A DNA stretch of 41,305 nucleotides from a virus, in IMG/VR virus record IMGVR_UViG_3300031507_000019, positions 1-41,305 of that record. One strand, written 5' to 3'. Below the pieces are notes generated by a model. It saw only the letters and a list, made by a program, of their open reading frames with translations, searched no databases and was not told the DNA's origin. Shown here piece after piece: positions 19,879 through 28,047 of the stretch. A program made the translations under genes and the position numbers. How positions within the stretch are numbered: the stretch's first letter is position 1; every line of letters starts with the position of its first letter.

Positions 19879-21335
19879 ACGGCCTGACGCAGATCCCGTT
19901 CTGCCCGCACACACCCACGCGGCGTCAGCGGCTGTTCCTCGCGCTCATGGGACGCGAGGCGCTCTACGGAGGTGCGGCGGGCGGCGGCAAGAGTGACGCG
20001 CTCATCATGGCCGCGCTGCAGTTCGTGCACGTGCGCGGCTACAACGCGCTGCTGCTGCGCCGCACGTACGCCGACCTGTCGAAGCCCGAGGCGCTGATGG
20101 ACCGCGCGCGCGACTGGTTCTCTCCGTACATCGAGACGCACGGTGTGCGGTGGGTCGATAAGGAGAAGCGCTGGCTGTTTCCGTGCCTCGGCGGCGGCTT
20201 CGCGTCGATCGGCTTCGGCTACATCGCGCACGAGAACGATGTCGAGAACTACCAGGGCGCCGCATACCAGTTCGTGGCCTACGACGAGACCACGCACTTC
20301 ACGCTGCGGCAGTACACGTACCTGTTCTCGCGACAGCGCAGGCTCGTCGGCGTCGATATCCCGCTGCGAATGCGCGCGGCCACGAATCCAGGCGGCGTCG
20401 GGCACGCGTGGGTGATGGCTCGTTTCGGGCTCGAGAAGACGGGGCGGCAGAAAGACGCGTGGACCGAGAAGCGCGACGACGGCGACCGGGTCATCACCAA
20501 ACGCGATCGGCCGTTCGTGCCGGCGCGCATGGACGACAATCCACACCTCGATCAGGCGACTTACAACGAGCAGCTCGCCGAGCTCGACCCCACGCGGCGC
20601 GCACAACTCGCCGACGGCGTGTGGATTCAGGACGGTAAGCAGAAGATCTTCCACTACCAGTCGGCCTACGACGTCCAGGCGCTGCCGTACCTGCCCGACG
20701 ACCCGAGCGGGCAGCTGTGGATCCGCGTGTTCATCGTTGACCTCGGTGCGAGCACGAATGATCGCACCACATCGTTCACGCGTCTGGCGTACCACCCGTA
20801 CATCCGCGACTCTGTGTTCGTAGAGTTTTCGCGCAAGAAGGCCGGCGAGGACCCATGGACGATCGAGAAGGCATGCACCGACGCGATCGAGACGTGTGGC
20901 GGCGACCTCACGATCGTCATGGACGAGGGCGCGCTCGGCAAGGGCTACGGCAACGGCATCCGATCGCGCCACGACATCCCGCTCATCCCCGCCGAGAAGA
21001 GCGAGAAGCGGGCTAACACGCGACTGCTGCGCGCCGCGATGGAGCGCGGGCACATCCACTGCCTCGCGGGCCAGTGCCAGGATCTCATCGACGAGATCGA
21101 CGTGCTCATCTTCGACGACGACGGTCTAGATGCGATGCCGGGCATGCCCAACCACTGCGCCGACGGGCTGCTGTACGGCTGGCGCTGGACGCACGCGCAT
21201 CGTGGACAGAAGCCGCCCGACGATCCGCCGGAACAGACTCCCGAGTGGTGGGCTCGCTATGAGCGAGAGCAGCGACAGAAGGACATCGACGCGATCCAGG
21301 AAAAGCAGGCCGCGGACGGATTCACGAGGTGGTGA
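19875..21335 (+). CDS. terL: Terminase large subunit
   Basis: 486 residues from GTG (GTGA overlap). Packages DNA into the prohead. ATPase: Walker A GGAAGGGKS (32-40), Walker B FVAYDE (133-138). Nuclease: D289 in FIVDLGAS, then IVMDEGALGKGYG and late HCADGLLYGW. Standard length and domain order for a TerL of headful or cos type. The packaging mode cannot be read from the sequence alone; a circularly permuted assembly is consistent with headful. Confidence 0.92.
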   Translation: MNGLTQIPFCPHTPTRRQRLFLALMGREALYGGAAGGGKSDALIMAALQFVHVRGYNALLLRRTYADLSKPEALMDRARDWFSPYIETHGVRWVDKEKRWLFPCLGGGFASIGFGYIAHENDVENYQGAAYQFVAYDETTHFTLRQYTYLFSRQRRLVGVDIPLRMRAATNPGGVGHAWVMARFGLEKTGRQKDAWTEKRDDGDRVITKRDRPFVPARMDDNPHLDQATYNEQLAELDPTRRAQLADGVWIQDGKQKIFHYQSAYDVQALPYLPDDPSGQLWIRVFIVDLGASTNDRTTSFTRLAYHPYIRDSVFVEFSRKKAGEDPWTIEKACTDAIETCGGDLTIVMDEGALGKGYGNGIRSRHDIPLIPAEKSEKRANTRLLRAAMERGHIHCLAGQCQDLIDEIDVLIFDDDGLDAMPGMPNHCADGLLYGWRWTHAHRGQKPPDDPPEQTPEWWARYEREQRQKDIDAIQEKQAADGFTRW

Positions 21336-21336
21336 G

Positions 21337-21546
21337 ATGGAAGACGAGCAGAACAAGAGTCTGAACGAGGCGCTGCGCGCGATCCGCGAGCTGCGCGGCA
21401 TGGGTGCCGTGTCGGTGACCGTCGGCGCGGTGTCGGCGACGTTCGCGCCGCTGCAGCAGGTCACGACGGGCGATCTCGAGGTGGTCGAGACGCCCGAGCA
21501 GAAGAAGATCCGAGAAGAGCGCGATCTCTTCTACTCAGGAGGTTGA
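21337..21546 (+). CDS. Small acidic protein between TerL and portal
   Basis: 69 residues; ATG is 1 nt after the TerL stop. Helix-rich N terminus (NEALRAIRELRG), a small-residue beta stretch (GAVSVTVGAVSATFAP), then a charged C terminus. The coding end contains the AGGAGG RBS for the portal gene. No family recognised. Confidence 0.6.
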   Translation: MEDEQNKSLNEALRAIRELRGMGAVSVTVGAVSATFAPLQQVTTGDLEVVETPEQKKIREERDLFYSGG

Positions 21547-21549
21547 GCG

Positions 21550-23373
21550 ATGCCCTTTCCGACAGCAGAGACACGTACGAACACGCAGCTGCAGTGGTGG
21601 CGTGGCAACCAGGATAACCCGGGTGCGACCGGCGACGGGCTCGTTGCATACGCCAAGGCGCTCGAGGATCAGTCGTCGACGAAGAACCGTGAGGAGCGGT
21701 TCCGACGCTACGCACGGATGTTCGGCAACGCCGAGATCCTCGGGTTGCGTCCGTGGGAGTACCAGCATCGGCAGAGCGAGACGCGCGTCACGCGGAACGT
21801 GATCGCGAGCTGCGTGGAGACGGCCAAGGCGATGATCGCCGCGAACCGTCCCGCGCCGAAGTTCCTCACCAACGGGGCCGACTTCAAGCTTCGTCGCAAG
21901 GCGATGAAGCTGAACAAGTTCGGCAAGGGCCTGCTGCACGCATCGGGTTTCTACGATGTCGCGCCGCGCATGTTTCGCGACGGCGGCGTGTTCGGCACGG
22001 GCTTCATCAAGATCCTCACCGAGGGCCGCAGCATCCGCGCCGAGCGCGTGTTCCCGTGGGACATCCTCGTCGAGGACGCCGACGGCATGAACATGGAGCC
22101 GCGCACGCTCGTGCAGCGGATGTATGTCAGCAAGGACGTCGCCAAGGCGATGTGGCCGGAGTTCGCCGAGCAGATCGAGAAGGCGCGGCCGATCGAGCGC
22201 GGGCCTGGCGACTCGGGCGCGAGCGACATCATCGTGATGTACGAGGGTTGGCACCTGCCAAGCATCGAGAAGGGCAAGGACGGCCGCCACGTCATCGCGA
22301 TCGACGGCTGGGCGCTGCTCGACGAGGCGTGGGATCGCCCCGAGCACCCGTTCGTCGTGTTCCGCTGGGAAGATCCGATCGCGGGCTTCTGGGGGCGCGG
22401 CATCGCCGAGCAGCTGCAGGGGCAGCAGATCGAGATCAACCGCCTGCTGATCAAGGTGCAGGAGAGCTTCCACATGGGAGGCATGTACAAGGTGATCCTG
22501 AACGCGAGCTCGGGCGTGCCCAAGGCTCACGTGAACAACCAGATCGGCGTGGTGTACGTCGTCAACAACGGCACGCAGGCACCGACCATTGTCGCGCCGC
22601 AGACGGTGCACCCCGAGATCTTCATGCAGATCGACAAGCTCGAGACGAAGTGTTTCGACGAGATCGGGATCTCGCAGATGGCAGCGCGCAGCGAGAAGCC
22701 GACCGGGCTCGACTCGCGTGTGGCGATTCGCGAGTACAACGACATCAAGAGCGACCGCTTCGTGATGGTCGGCAAGGAGTGGGAGCGCTGCCACCTGCTT
22801 GCGGTGAAGCTCGGCCTTGCCGAGGCGCGCAAGATCAAGGGCTTCACGGTCGACGTGCCGGACAAGAATCAGAAGGTCGAGATCCGCTGGACCGACGTCG
22901 ACCTCGATCGCGACGCGTACATCCTGCAGTGTTTCCCGACGTCGGTGCTGCCGCAGACGCCGGCGGGCCGCATCCAGGGCATTCAGGATCTGGTCGAGCT
23001 CGGCGCGCTGCCGCAGGACAGCATCCTCGAGATGCTCGACGCGCCGGATCTCGAGGAGATCACGGATCTCGCCACGAGCTCGCGTCGTGCCGTGCGCGCG
23101 CGCGTCGAAGCGATGCTCGACGAGCCGGACATGGAGAAGGCGTGGCAGGCGCCCGACCCGCGCATCAACCTCGCGCAGGCGATCCAGTACGTGAACGCGG
23201 TGTACCTCGAGGAGCAAGAGAAGGGCTGCCCCGAGGAGCGTCTCGACCTGCTGCGCGACTACGTCGATGAGTGCATCGAGCTGCTCAAGAAGACGATGCC
23301 GCAGCCTACCCCCACGCCGCCCCCCGGCGGACCGCAGCCGGTCGCCGCAGCCCCGATCCCCATGGCCGCCTGA
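21550..23373 (+). CDS. Portal protein
   Basis: 607 residues with an AGGAGG RBS. Forms the dodecameric vertex ring for DNA entry and exit. The sequence has the podovirus portal style: RNVIASCVETAKAMIAANRPAP, then a DGGVFGTGFIKI clip/stem region, EQLQGQQIEINRLLIKVQES helix, and a Pro-rich C-terminal tail (MPQPTPTPPPGGPQP). Follows TerL and precedes the scaffold gene, the normal order. Confidence 0.85.
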   Translation: MPFPTAETRTNTQLQWWRGNQDNPGATGDGLVAYAKALEDQSSTKNREERFRRYARMFGNAEILGLRPWEYQHRQSETRVTRNVIASCVETAKAMIAANRPAPKFLTNGADFKLRRKAMKLNKFGKGLLHASGFYDVAPRMFRDGGVFGTGFIKILTEGRSIRAERVFPWDILVEDADGMNMEPRTLVQRMYVSKDVAKAMWPEFAEQIEKARPIERGPGDSGASDIIVMYEGWHLPSIEKGKDGRHVIAIDGWALLDEAWDRPEHPFVVFRWEDPIAGFWGRGIAEQLQGQQIEINRLLIKVQESFHMGGMYKVILNASSGVPKAHVNNQIGVVYVVNNGTQAPTIVAPQTVHPEIFMQIDKLETKCFDEIGISQMAARSEKPTGLDSRVAIREYNDIKSDRFVMVGKEWERCHLLAVKLGLAEARKIKGFTVDVPDKNQKVEIRWTDVDLDRDAYILQCFPTSVLPQTPAGRIQGIQDLVELGALPQDSILEMLDAPDLEEITDLATSSRRAVRARVEAMLDEPDMEKAWQAPDPRINLAQAIQYVNAVYLEEQEKGCPEERLDLLRDYVDECIELLKKTMPQPTPTPPPGGPQPVAAAPIPMAA

Positions 23374-23382
23374 GGAGAGAAC

Positions 23383-24414
23383 ATGCCCGACGAAGCAACG
23401 ACACCGATCGCTCCCGCCACGGCGCCCGCTGGCGGCCTCACCGCATCGCCGCCGCCCGCAGTCGTCACCCCGGCGGCGAAGCCCGACGCCAAGGCGGCAG
23501 AGGCGCAGAAGCCGGCACCGTCGTCGGCCGAGTGGAACAAGCTGAACGCGAAGGAGCGACAGCAGCGAACCACCGACGAGACGCTCAAGAAGCAACGCGA
23601 GGAGCTCGGCACGCAACAGGCCGCGCTCGCAGCCAAGCAGTCGGAGATCGACGCGATCAAGAGCGGTGACCCTGCGAAGATCATCGAGCTGCTCGGCGGG
23701 CTCGAGGGCTACAACAAGCTCACCTCGCACCTGCTGCAGCAGCGCGCGGCGGCGAAGAAGACAGGTGCGCCGGCGCCGACCGTGCAGAACATCGACGCGG
23801 TGGTGGCGAAGGCCATCGCCGATCACGAGGCGAAGAAAGAGCGCGAGGCCACCGAGGCCAAGACGAAGGCAGAGGCAGAGGCGAAGAAGGCCGCCGACGC
23901 ACGCTTCGCGCAGCTCTCGACCGAGTGCGCGGAGCTCATCGCCACCGACGCCGAGCGCTTCACGCAGCTGCAGCTCGAGACAGGCAAGCAGCCCGGGATC
24001 CTCGAAACGATGCTGCGTGAGGTCGAGGGCTTGATCATGCGCCCCGAGGGGTGGACGGTTGGCACCAAAACCTTGAAGGGAACGGCGACACTTGACCAAG
24101 CGCTAGATCTGCTGGAGGATGCGTTGGTCGAGAGAGCGGCAACGTTCGCCTCGGCAAAGGTAAGGGCCAGACTGGCGGCAACGTCGAGTCAGGCAGAGAA
24201 GCCCGCAGAGCAAGGCGGCACGAGGAAGAGCGAGTCGGGTGGTCCGACGACGCTCACGACCCGACTCTCGCAAGAGTCGACGCTCACCTCGCGCCCCGCG
24301 GAAGCGGCCGCACCGACTGGCGAGAGCCCGTTGGCGCGTAAACAGCGTGAGGAACGGGAGTCGCTCGAGCGAGCAATCGCCGACACCTCTACGATCCTGA
24401 ACCGCAAGAAATAG
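23383..24414 (+). CDS. Scaffolding protein
   Basis: 343 residues, GAGGAGAG RBS. Low-complexity, Ala/Pro N terminus, then long coiled-coil-like helices (ERQQRTTDETLKKQREELGTQ, KKEREATEAKTKAEAEAKK) and a charged helical C terminus. Position between portal and capsid genes and composition indicate the capsid scaffold. No protease is apparent. Confidence 0.78.
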   Translation: MPDEATTPIAPATAPAGGLTASPPPAVVTPAAKPDAKAAEAQKPAPSSAEWNKLNAKERQQRTTDETLKKQREELGTQQAALAAKQSEIDAIKSGDPAKIIELLGGLEGYNKLTSHLLQQRAAAKKTGAPAPTVQNIDAVVAKAIADHEAKKEREATEAKTKAEAEAKKAADARFAQLSTECAELIATDAERFTQLQLETGKQPGILETMLREVEGLIMRPEGWTVGTKTLKGTATLDQALDLLEDALVERAATFASAKVRARLAATSSQAEKPAEQGGTRKSESGGPTTLTTRLSQESTLTSRPAEAAAPTGESPLARKQREERESLERAIADTSTILNRKK

Positions 24415-24450
24415 CGGGGCTCGGTCGCGAGGTGTCCACGAGGGCGCCTC

Positions 24451-25692
24451 ATGGCCGAAATGGATCTCACGGCGTTCACGCCGGTTCTCAAGAGCGTATT
24501 CGCACCCTCTCTCAAGGAGGAAGTCTACAAGGGCTCCGTTCTCATGGGCCTGCTGCCCAAGGACGAGAACGCCGCCGGGCTCGGCGAGCTCATCAAGGTG
24601 CCGCTGCGGTACGGCGACCCGCAGGGACGTTCCGCAGATCCGAGCAAGGTGCTCGGCGTCTCCACGTACCAGACGCCCTCGCAGCTCGCGGCGTTCGCGC
24701 TGCAGACCAAGAACGACTACTGCTCGTGCCGGTTCACGGGCGAGGTCATCGATCGGTCGAAGAGCGACGCGGGCTCGTTCGTCCGTGCGGCGAAGACCGA
24801 GATCGAGGCGGCGCTTCGGCAGCTCAAGCGCTCCGCGGTCCACTCCGCGTACCACAACGGTGGCGGCGCGATCGGCCGCATCGACACCACGGCGACGGTG
24901 GCGAGCGCGACGCTGATCCTCACGGACCCCGCCGACTCGGTGTGGTTCGAGGTCAAGCAGACGCTGGAAGCCGCGAGCACGGACGGCACCAGCGGTTCGC
25001 GCCGCGTGGGCTCGGCGCAGATCAGCGCGATCGACCGCGCGGCCGGCACGATCACGACGGCCGGCGGCAACTGGTCGACGCAGATCACGTCGCTGCAGAC
25101 GAGCGACTACCTGTTCCCGATCGGCGACTTCGGGATCAAGTACCCGGGGCTCGACGCGTGGCTGCCGCTGACGGCGCCGAGCGCGACGACCTTCTACGGC
25201 GTCGATCGCTCGGTCGACTCGGTGCGCCTCGGCGGCGTGCGCTCCACCTCCGCGTTCACGGGCGTGCCGATCGAGGAAGCGCTGCTCGCGATGGTCGAGC
25301 TCGTCTCGCGCCAGGGCGGCAACCCCGAGACGATCCTCATGCACACGCAGGACTTCGCGAACCTGCAGAAGTCGCTCGGCACGCGTGCGCGCTACGTGAT
25401 GACCCCGTCGTTCGACGAGCCGAAGATCGGCTACAAGGCGATCGAGATCATCCTCGGCGACTGCGAGGTCCGCATCTACGCGGATCGTGACTGCATCCGC
25501 GGCCGCGTGTTCGTGCTGCAGCTCGACACGTGGAAGCTGTACTCGCTCGGCGGCATCCCGAAGAAGCTCAACAACGACGGCCTCGACATGCTGCGTGTCG
25601 TGACGGCCGACTCGGTCGAGTTCCAGGGCGTCTATCGCGCGTGCCTCGGCAGCGACGCGCCGGGCTTCAACGGGCAGTTCCAGATCGCCTGA
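24451..25692 (+). CDS. Major capsid protein (HK97-like fold expected)
   Basis: 413 residues. An N-terminal arm (PVLKSVFAPSLKEEVYKGSVL), a CSCRFTGEVI segment followed by a long backbone-type helix (FVRAAKTEIEAALRQLKRSAVHSAY), and a late RVFVLQLDTWKLYSLGG domain. Directly after scaffold, of normal capsid size. The RBS is poor (GAGGGCGCC). Fold is inferred from layout, not from a clear motif. Confidence 0.82.
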   Translation: MAEMDLTAFTPVLKSVFAPSLKEEVYKGSVLMGLLPKDENAAGLGELIKVPLRYGDPQGRSADPSKVLGVSTYQTPSQLAAFALQTKNDYCSCRFTGEVIDRSKSDAGSFVRAAKTEIEAALRQLKRSAVHSAYHNGGGAIGRIDTTATVASATLILTDPADSVWFEVKQTLEAASTDGTSGSRRVGSAQISAIDRAAGTITTAGGNWSTQITSLQTSDYLFPIGDFGIKYPGLDAWLPLTAPSATTFYGVDRSVDSVRLGGVRSTSAFTGVPIEEALLAMVELVSRQGGNPETILMHTQDFANLQKSLGTRARYVMTPSFDEPKIGYKAIEIILGDCEVRIYADRDCIRGRVFVLQLDTWKLYSLGGIPKKLNNDGLDMLRVVTADSVEFQGVYRACLGSDAPGFNGQFQIA

Positions 25693-25699
25693 GGACGCC

Positions 25700-26128
25700 A
25701 TGGCAGACCGCACATTCCACCCGCTCGACGGCTCGCTCGACCGCAAGGTCGTCGAGCTGTTCGGGCACCTGACCATCGGCGCCACCGGCGCGATCACGGC
25801 AGAGGACTCGAACGGGTTCTCGACGGCGCGCACCGGCGTCGGCCTCTACACCATCACGCTGCAGGACAAGTATCCGCGCTCGCCCGCGGACTACGTGACC
25901 AAGGGCACGTTCACGAGCCCGCTGCTCGACATGGACTTCCTGATCCTCGACGCGGGCACGCGGTCGTTCCTGCAAATGTCGATCGTCTCTCAGACGGTTC
26001 ACACCGACGGGAAGATCAACATCGTGTTCGACAGCTCCGCCAACACGCCGGCCGACCCGAACAGCGGCTGCACCATCCGACTCCGCATCGTCCTCAAGAA
26101 CAGCTCGACTCCGCGAAAGGGAATGTGA
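25700..26128 (+). CDS. Head structural protein, possibly decoration
   Basis: 142 residues. Beta-rich throughout (GHLTIGATGAITAEDSNGF, GVGLYTITLQDKYP), C-terminal basic tail. Immediately after the capsid gene, the usual place of a head decoration or stabilising protein. No family recognised with certainty. Confidence 0.68.
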   Translation: MADRTFHPLDGSLDRKVVELFGHLTIGATGAITAEDSNGFSTARTGVGLYTITLQDKYPRSPADYVTKGTFTSPLLDMDFLILDAGTRSFLQMSIVSQTVHTDGKINIVFDSSANTPADPNSGCTIRLRIVLKNSSTPRKGM

Positions 26129-26132
26129 CGCC

Positions 26133-26819
26133 ATGACCGATTACCTGATTCCGCTCGGTACCGTGGGTCCCGCCAATCTCGCGGACGGCCAGCAGGGTTG
26201 GCCGATGCGTACCGATCGCACCGGCGCGCTCGTCACCCACGTGGCGAACGGCAGCAAGTACGAGCACAACGCGCGCGGCAAGCTCTATCACGTGTGCGCC
26301 GGCTCGGCGTCGGGCGCGCTGACCGGTGTCACCGTGATCGCCGAGATGGTCTCGCCCCCGGCGGCGACCAAGAAGACGGTGCTCTCGCTCTACAACCCGG
26401 GTGGGTCGGGCGTGGACGTCGTCGTGCTCAAGTCGTGGCTGAGCGACGTGAGCGGCACGCCGGGCGTCGGCGCCTGGTCGTGGTGCGTGAGCTTGCTGAA
26501 CGGCGTGGCGATGACGGCCACGGAGAACTGCACGCCGATCGCGGTGCGCACGGGCGGTCGCGGCCTCGCCAAGGGGTTCAGCAACACGGCGCTCACGGCG
26601 GGCCTCGTGCACGCGCTCGTGCGTCCGTTCGGGCACGCCCCGTTCGGCGGCGCGATCGCGGCCGCGGGCCAGGACATCTCGAGCATCGACAACACCGACG
26701 GCGACATCGTCTGTCCGCCGGGCGGGATCATCTCGATCTGCCCGCCGGCGACGGGCACGACGCACATCGTCGTGGCCGGCATCACGTACGCCGAGATCCC
26801 GATCCAGTCGGGCGCGTGA
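26133..26819 (+). CDS. Virion structural protein
   Basis: 228 residues, beta-rich with many Gly/Thr/Ser (KLYHVCAGSASGALTGVTVIAE, VLSLYNPGGSGVDVVVLK). It looks like a capsid-associated jelly-roll or decoration protein. Separated from the preceding gene by 4 bp and coupled (GTGA) to the next. Confidence 0.65.
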   Translation: MTDYLIPLGTVGPANLADGQQGWPMRTDRTGALVTHVANGSKYEHNARGKLYHVCAGSASGALTGVTVIAEMVSPPAATKKTVLSLYNPGGSGVDVVVLKSWLSDVSGTPGVGAWSWCVSLLNGVAMTATENCTPIAVRTGGRGLAKGFSNTALTAGLVHALVRPFGHAPFGGAIAAAGQDISSIDNTDGDIVCPPGGIISICPPATGTTHIVVAGITYAEIPIQSGA

Positions 26820-27097
26820 GCTCGGTGGCGGGCGCAGCAACAGGCGAGAAGGACCCCATCGGCGCCATGCTGGGACTCGTGTCCCGCACGGATGCCGGTG
26901 GGGCGCCCGGCACGACGCCGGAAGAGGCGGGCGAGCGGGGCGAAGGCGGCGACGTCGACGTGGAGGCGGAAGCCTTCAACGCGGCAGCCTCGGAGCTGCT
27001 CACAGCGTTCGAGTCGAAGAACGTTAGCGGGATTGCCGCCGCGCTTCGGGCGGCGTGCGAGGCGCACTACGGCGCGGAGAAGCGCGAATCGGAGTGA
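26816..27097 (+). CDS. Small structural or head-completion protein
   Basis: 93 residues from GTG (GTGA overlap). The N-terminal half is Gly/Glu rich and probably disordered. A compact helical C terminus follows (FNAAASELLTAFESKNVSGI, then AAALRAACEAHYG). Placed between head and connector genes. Function unknown. Confidence 0.58.
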   Translation: MSSVAGAATGEKDPIGAMLGLVSRTDAGGAPGTTPEEAGERGEGGDVDVEAEAFNAAASELLTAFESKNVSGIAAALRAACEAHYGAEKRESE

Positions 27098-27106
27098 GGT
27101 GATCAC

Positions 27107-27820
27107 GTGGCTCGGACTCGGACACTGTTGGAGCTTCGGACTAAGGTGCGGCAGCGCGCCGACATCGAGGGCGATCCACACGTCACCGACGCCGAGCTGA
27201 CGGGCCTCATCAACGACAGCTGCGCGGCGCTGCACGCGCTGCTCATCGAAGTCGACGAGATGTGGTTCTTCAACCAGATGTCGCTCACGACAGCACCTGG
27301 TGTCGAGGCGCTCGCCGTGTACATCGATAGCGGTGGCGGGGCGACAAACTTCTACAAGCTGCTGCACGTCGAAGCGACGATCGGCGGGATCGTGGTGCCG
27401 CTCGAGCGCTGGACGTTCGAACGGCGCACCTACTACAAGAACGCTTCGACGTGGGGAGTGGCGCAGTGGCCAATCGCCTACCGCCTCTCGATCGTCAGCA
27501 CGAAGGCGTACCTGTACTTCGCCCCCGTACCCGACGGCGCCTATCCGATCACGGTCGGCTACGTGCGCTCGTTCGCTGATCTGGTGAACGACGCCGATGT
27601 GTTCGACGGCATGGACGGCTGGGAAGAGTGGGTGATCTGGGACGCGACGATCAAATGCCTCGTGAAGGAAGAGAGCAGCATCGTCGACGCCACGCGCGAG
27701 CGTGACGTGGTGCTCGTGCGGATCTCGTCGCAGATGGCGACGCCCGACCGCGACCAGCCCGATGTGACGCGCGACGTTCTCAACCAGACGTCGGTCAATC
27801 GATATCAGGTGCGCTCGTGA
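27107..27820 (+). CDS. Head-tail connector adaptor (tail tubular A / gp4-like)
   Basis: 237 residues from GTG. Starts with a LRTKVRQRADIEGDPHVTDAEL helix pair and an all-helical core. Then comes a beta insert YRLSIVSTKAYLYFAPVPDG, and DGWEEWVIWDATIKCLVKEE, a phrase I associate with podovirus adaptor proteins. Sits below the portal in the connector stack. Coupled to the next gene by GTGA. Confidence 0.72.
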   Translation: MARTRTLLELRTKVRQRADIEGDPHVTDAELTGLINDSCAALHALLIEVDEMWFFNQMSLTTAPGVEALAVYIDSGGGATNFYKLLHVEATIGGIVVPLERWTFERRTYYKNASTWGVAQWPIAYRLSIVSTKAYLYFAPVPDGAYPITVGYVRSFADLVNDADVFDGMDGWEEWVIWDATIKCLVKEESSIVDATRERDVVLVRISSQMATPDRDQPDVTRDVLNQTSVNRYQVRS

Positions 27821-28047
27821 CGACGGCCAACATCGCGCTCGTGAGCACGGGTCGGCCCGAGCACACGGAGCTCGAGGCGGCGATCCGGCGCGCGCTCGAT
27901 CAGGCGCACGGCCAGATCAACGACGCCGAGAGCTACGCGGCGGCCGGCGGCACCGTGTGGGCCGCGCCCGCGCCAACGACGCAGGACGAGGCGATCACGC
28001 GGCTTGCTGCAGCCGTCGCCGGCCTGCTCGGGAGCCCGATCCCGTGA
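27817..28047 (+). CDS. Small hypothetical protein
   Basis: 76 residues from GTG (GTGA overlap both ends). Helix (ELEAAIRRALDQAHGQINDAESY) with Ala/Pro-rich middle and C-terminal helix. No family recognised; likely a connector or tail accessory. Confidence 0.55.
   Translation: MTTANIALVSTGRPEHTELEAAIRRALDQAHGQINDAESYAAAGGTVWAAPAPTTQDEAITRLAAAVAGLLGSPIP

Noticed and set aside
21535-24099. An 854-codon minus-strand open frame across portal and scaffold genes
   Set aside because: Shadow of high GC third positions; the + strand has clear portal and scaffold proteins with RBS sites.
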